Made by a program: the position numbers and the translations under genes. A DNA stretch of 7,358 bases from Candidatus Altimarinota bacterium (GTDB lineage Bacteria > Patescibacteriota > Gracilibacteria > JAHISY01): contig JAGLJE010000114.1 in the NCBI GenBank assembly GCA_023142645.1, positions 1-7,358 of the forward strand, given 5' to 3'. Every line of letters starts with the position of its first letter. The first letter of the stretch is position 1. The notes beneath the pieces are model-generated. The model searched no databases, was not told the DNA's origin, and worked only from the letters and a program-made list of their open reading frames with translations. This document shows positions 5,062-7,358 of the stretch, in pieces.

Positions 5062-5090
5062 ATTTTAGCCGCTTCTTTTTCTGCGTGCAA
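5062..5090 (-). promoter_or_regulatory. Candidate promoter of tRNA-Ile
   Basis: On the minus strand TAAAAT (5067-5062) matches the -10 consensus 5/6. It lies exactly 17 bp from TTGCAC (5090-5085), a weak 3/6 match to the -35. The start would fall near 5055, about 10 nt before the tRNA 5' end at 5045. Position and -10 quality make it credible. Confidence 0.45.
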
Positions 5091-5141
5091 ACAATTAAAA
5101 TGAAAATCGCCTACTGATAAGCAAGTTTGAAAACTTCTCTC

Positions 5142-7274
5142 ATGGACATTGTTCTCAAAAAAATTATCGAAACGGTGAAAGTGTACCTGCCACACGCAAA
5201 TTTTGCGCGGATTAACGAAGCATACGAATTTGCGAAAAAGGCTCACGCAGGACAGCTTCGTTTTTCCGGCGAGCCGTATTTCATCCATCCCGTCGCTGCC
5301 ACATTTCACCTCCTCACTCTTCAGCCAGACGAGGATGCATTAATCGCCTGCCTACTTCACGATGTGATTGAGGATACCGAGGAAGATGTGAAGACTGTGG
5401 AAAAAAAATTTGGCAGCACTGTCGCAAATCTCTGTCTCGATATGGAAAAACTCGGAACCGTCCGCTACCGCGGACAAGAACGGCAGATCGAGAATTTGCG
5501 GAAAATGTTCGTCGCGATGGCGCGTGATCTCCGTGTGATTTTTATCAAACTGGCCGACCGACTCCACAATATGGAGACCATTTCTCATGTCCGACCAGAC
5601 AAACAAAAACGGATTGCAAAAGAAACGCTCGAAGTTTACGCGCCGATCGCAGCTCGGCTCGGTCTGTTTGAATTCAAATCGCAACTCGAAGACCTTGCCT
5701 TTCGAACACTCGAGCCGGAAGAATTTCGGAAAATCAAAACTGCGGTGACAGGTACTTCCGGGGGACGAAAGAAATTTATTGAGACGGTAAAAAAGAAACT
5801 CAGAGCCATTCTCCAAAAAGAGGGAATCGATGTGGAAGTGGATGGTCGCACGAAACATTTTTATTCGATTTGGCGGAAACTGAAACTCAAAAATTATTCG
5901 AGCGTAGATGAAATTTACGATCTCTTTGCGCTGCGAGTACTCACGAAATCCGCCGCTGACTGCTACGCTGCACTCGGCATGATTCACAATCATTTCACAC
6001 CCCTCTCTCACCGTTTCAAAGATTTCATCGCGATGCCGAAACCAAACGGTTATCAATCGCTCCACACGACCGTAATCGGTTTGAATCGCGATTTTCCCAC
6101 TGAAATCCAAATCCGCACGCACGAAATGCACGAAGCAGCCGAACGGGGCGCAGCGGCACATTTTATTTATTCGGAGAAAAAGAAGTCGGTAAAAGTGGAA
6201 GAAGAAAAATTAAAATGGATTCGCGGACTGGTCGAGCTTCATGAACAGATGAAAGACAATGCCGAATTCGTAGTGAGTCTCACGAGCGATGTGCTCGAAA
6301 ATCGGATTTTTGTACTCACTCCAAAAGGCGATGTTTTTGATCTCCCTTCCGGCGCCACTCCCGTCGATTTCGCTTACGCAATTCACACGGAAATTGGAAA
6401 TCGTTGCGTAGGAGCAAAGGTGAACGGAAAAATTGCGAAGCTTGATGCGAAACTTGCGAATGGGCAAATCGTGGAAATTCTCACGAAAAAAGATACGAAG
6501 CCGAATCGTTTTTGGCTTTCTTTCGTGAAAACAAGTTCCGCAAAAGCGAAAATTCGCATGTTTTTTTCTGCACTCGGTCGCGGCGCGAATGTCGCGACCG
6601 GAAAAGAATTGATCAATAAAAAACTCGCACGCCTCGGCAAACCAAAGTTAGATGTCGATTATTCAATTTTGAGAAATTATAAAAAACAGGATCTTTCGAA
6701 ACGCGCACGCGAACTGCTACTCGAACGGATTGGCAACGGCAGCGTAAGTTCGAGCGCAGTGGTAAAAAGTTTATTTGAATTCGAGGAGCTCACGATAAAG
6801 AAAACTCGCAAAAAACCGATTGCCTCGTTAAAAATTCCTGCCAAAAAGAACGAAGTGATGATTGAGGGAGTGAGTGGAATTTCTTCGCAAGTCGCGAAAT
6901 GCTGCACCCCGAAGCCGGGTAGCGAAATCATCGCAGTGGTGGGAAGACGCGGCGCGATAATTCACATGAAGAGTTGCAAGCAAATTTCCCGCGTCGCGGA
7001 GGAGAGAAAACTGAAAGCATTTTTCATGAGCGATATAAAAACGAAACTCGTAAAAATCGAGGTAGCGGGACGAAATCGTGTTGGTTTACTACGCGACATA
7101 GCGAATGTAATCGCGGCGGAAGAAGTCAACATCGCGGACTTGAGCTTGAAAAAAAGCGACAAACACGAAATTCTCCACGAGCTCACAATTGAGGTAGAGG
7201 GCATTGAAGAATTGGAAAAGCTACTCGGAAAACTGGAAGAAATCGAGGGAATCACGCACGCTGCGCGCGTTTGA
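5142..7274 (+). CDS. rel: Bifunctional (p)ppGpp synthetase/hydrolase, long RelA-SpoT homologue
   Basis: The 710-residue enzyme makes and degrades the stringent-response alarmone (p)ppGpp. I chose the ATG at 5142; an in-frame TTG at 5127 adds only five residues. The HD hydrolase domain (about 20-170) keeps its catalytic residues: Arg40, SGEPY (42-46), His49, His73-Asp74, Glu77-Asp78, and Asp139 and Asn143 of KLADRLHNMET. The synthetase domain (about 225-345) has GRTKHFYSI (235-243), Asp260, RFKD (291-294), PNGYQSLHT (301-309) and Glu321; RxKD rather than ExDD is the bifunctional type. Then come the TGS domain (about 385-448), a helical region, the Cys-rich domain (Cys587, Cys588, His608, Cys612) and the ACT domain (about 634-710). 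The usually conserved VDGVTKL of the HD domain is altered to CLDMEKL (98-104). It is divergent from tRNA-Ile, has no Shine-Dalgarno and ends in TGA. It appears complete and functional in both activities. Confidence 0.95.
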   Translation: MDIVLKKIIETVKVYLPHANFARINEAYEFAKKAHAGQLRFSGEPYFIHPVAATFHLLTLQPDEDALIACLLHDVIEDTEEDVKTVEKKFGSTVANLCLDMEKLGTVRYRGQERQIENLRKMFVAMARDLRVIFIKLADRLHNMETISHVRPDKQKRIAKETLEVYAPIAARLGLFEFKSQLEDLAFRTLEPEEFRKIKTAVTGTSGGRKKFIETVKKKLRAILQKEGIDVEVDGRTKHFYSIWRKLKLKNYSSVDEIYDLFALRVLTKSAADCYAALGMIHNHFTPLSHRFKDFIAMPKPNGYQSLHTTVIGLNRDFPTEIQIRTHEMHEAAERGAAAHFIYSEKKKSVKVEEEKLKWIRGLVELHEQMKDNAEFVVSLTSDVLENRIFVLTPKGDVFDLPSGATPVDFAYAIHTEIGNRCVGAKVNGKIAKLDAKLANGQIVEILTKKDTKPNRFWLSFVKTSSAKAKIRMFFSALGRGANVATGKELINKKLARLGKPKLDVDYSILRNYKKQDLSKRARELLLERIGNGSVSSSAVVKSLFEFEELTIKKTRKKPIASLKIPAKKNEVMIEGVSGISSQVAKCCTPKPGSEIIAVVGRRGAIIHMKSCKQISRVAEERKLKAFFMSDIKTKLVKIEVAGRNRVGLLRDIANVIAAEEVNIADLSLKKSDKHEILHELTIEVEGIEELEKLLGKLEEIEGITHAARV

Positions 7275-7312
7275 GAAAGTTTTGAGAAAACGGAAACGAT
7301 GTTTTGAATCTC

Positions 7313-7349
7313 CACGATTTTATTCGTGAATGTTTTTCCACTATTCACG
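7313..7349. repeat. Overlapping inverted repeats downstream of rel
   Basis: CACGA (7313-7317) can pair with TCGTG (7324-7328) and is followed by a short T5 run (7332-7336). CGTGAAT (7325-7331) can instead pair with ATTCACG (7343-7349). The two hairpins share bases and exclude each other. The first could act as a weak terminator for rel or the pair as an attenuator for a gene beyond the window; stems of 5 and 7 bp make either tentative. Confidence 0.25.
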
Positions 7350-7358
7350 CTCCAACCA

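Noticed and set aside
5127..5141. TTG start for rel five codons upstream of the ATG
   Set aside because: No better initiation context than the ATG, and the family alignment begins after the ATG.
5352..6161. 269-codon minus-strand open frame opposite rel
   Set aside because: Long, but it is the antisense shadow of the conserved Rel HD and synthetase domains; its Phe/Arg/His-rich composition reflects the sense codons.
7270..7289. Direct repeat TTTGAGAAA spanning the rel stop
   Set aside because: A nine-base AT-rich repeat in two copies is too short to support any function or a slippage event.
7270..7358. Reading TGA as an amino acid, since the frame after the rel TGA has no TAA or TAG to the window end
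   Set aside because: The ACT domain ends naturally at the TGA, and a second TGA follows 33 nt later. The other genes end in TAA at normal family lengths. Eighty bases without TAA/TAG is not evidence for a changed code.

Overview
This 7.4-kb window is a chromosomal housekeeping segment. It holds eight protein genes and one tRNA, with no sign of a mobile element, CRISPR array or phage. Moderately AT-rich composition, short intergenic gaps and a complete lack of recognisable Shine-Dalgarno sequences before any of the seven intact protein starts suggest a compact bacterial genome. My tentative guess is a Patescibacteria/CPR-type lineage, but nothing here proves that. The genetic code looks standard: conserved domains end where expected at TAA or TGA.

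Layout: (1) 2-808 (+), the 3' part of a VanW-domain cell-envelope protein whose start lies outside the window. It converges on (2) a small HU-type nucleoid protein (879-1166, -), with a hairpin terminator at 831-854. (3) A 297-bp AT-rich divergent region (1167-1463) with candidate promoters for both directions and three related parS-like words. (4) An F-type ATP synthase cluster on + (1464-4028): an AtpZ/AtpI-like helper, then subunits a, c, b and delta. The cluster stops after delta; the F1 genes (alpha, gamma, beta, epsilon) are not there. A 169-bp gap before the c-subunit gene carries a 23-bp dyad and a possible internal promoter. (5) A convergent gene (4045-4887, -) for a membrane-anchored or secreted metallo-beta-lactamase-fold hydrolase resembling the C-terminal domain of ComEC. 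(6) tRNA-Ile(GAT) on - (4969-5045), followed by a structured trailer. (7) rel (5142-7274, +), a full-length bifunctional (p)ppGpp synthetase/hydrolase. The last 84 bases hold only short inverted repeats.

The functional themes are energy conservation (membrane part of ATP synthase), chromosome organisation (HU), stringent response (Rel) and envelope/competence-like functions (VanW, ComEC-like hydrolase). I see no evidence of a new multi-gene system. The points most worth a second look are the split ATP synthase cluster, a His/Glu-rich extracytoplasmic loop in subunit a, the dyad before the c-subunit gene, the parS-like words upstream of atp, the hairpin involving the CCA end of the tRNA, and the SD-less starts.
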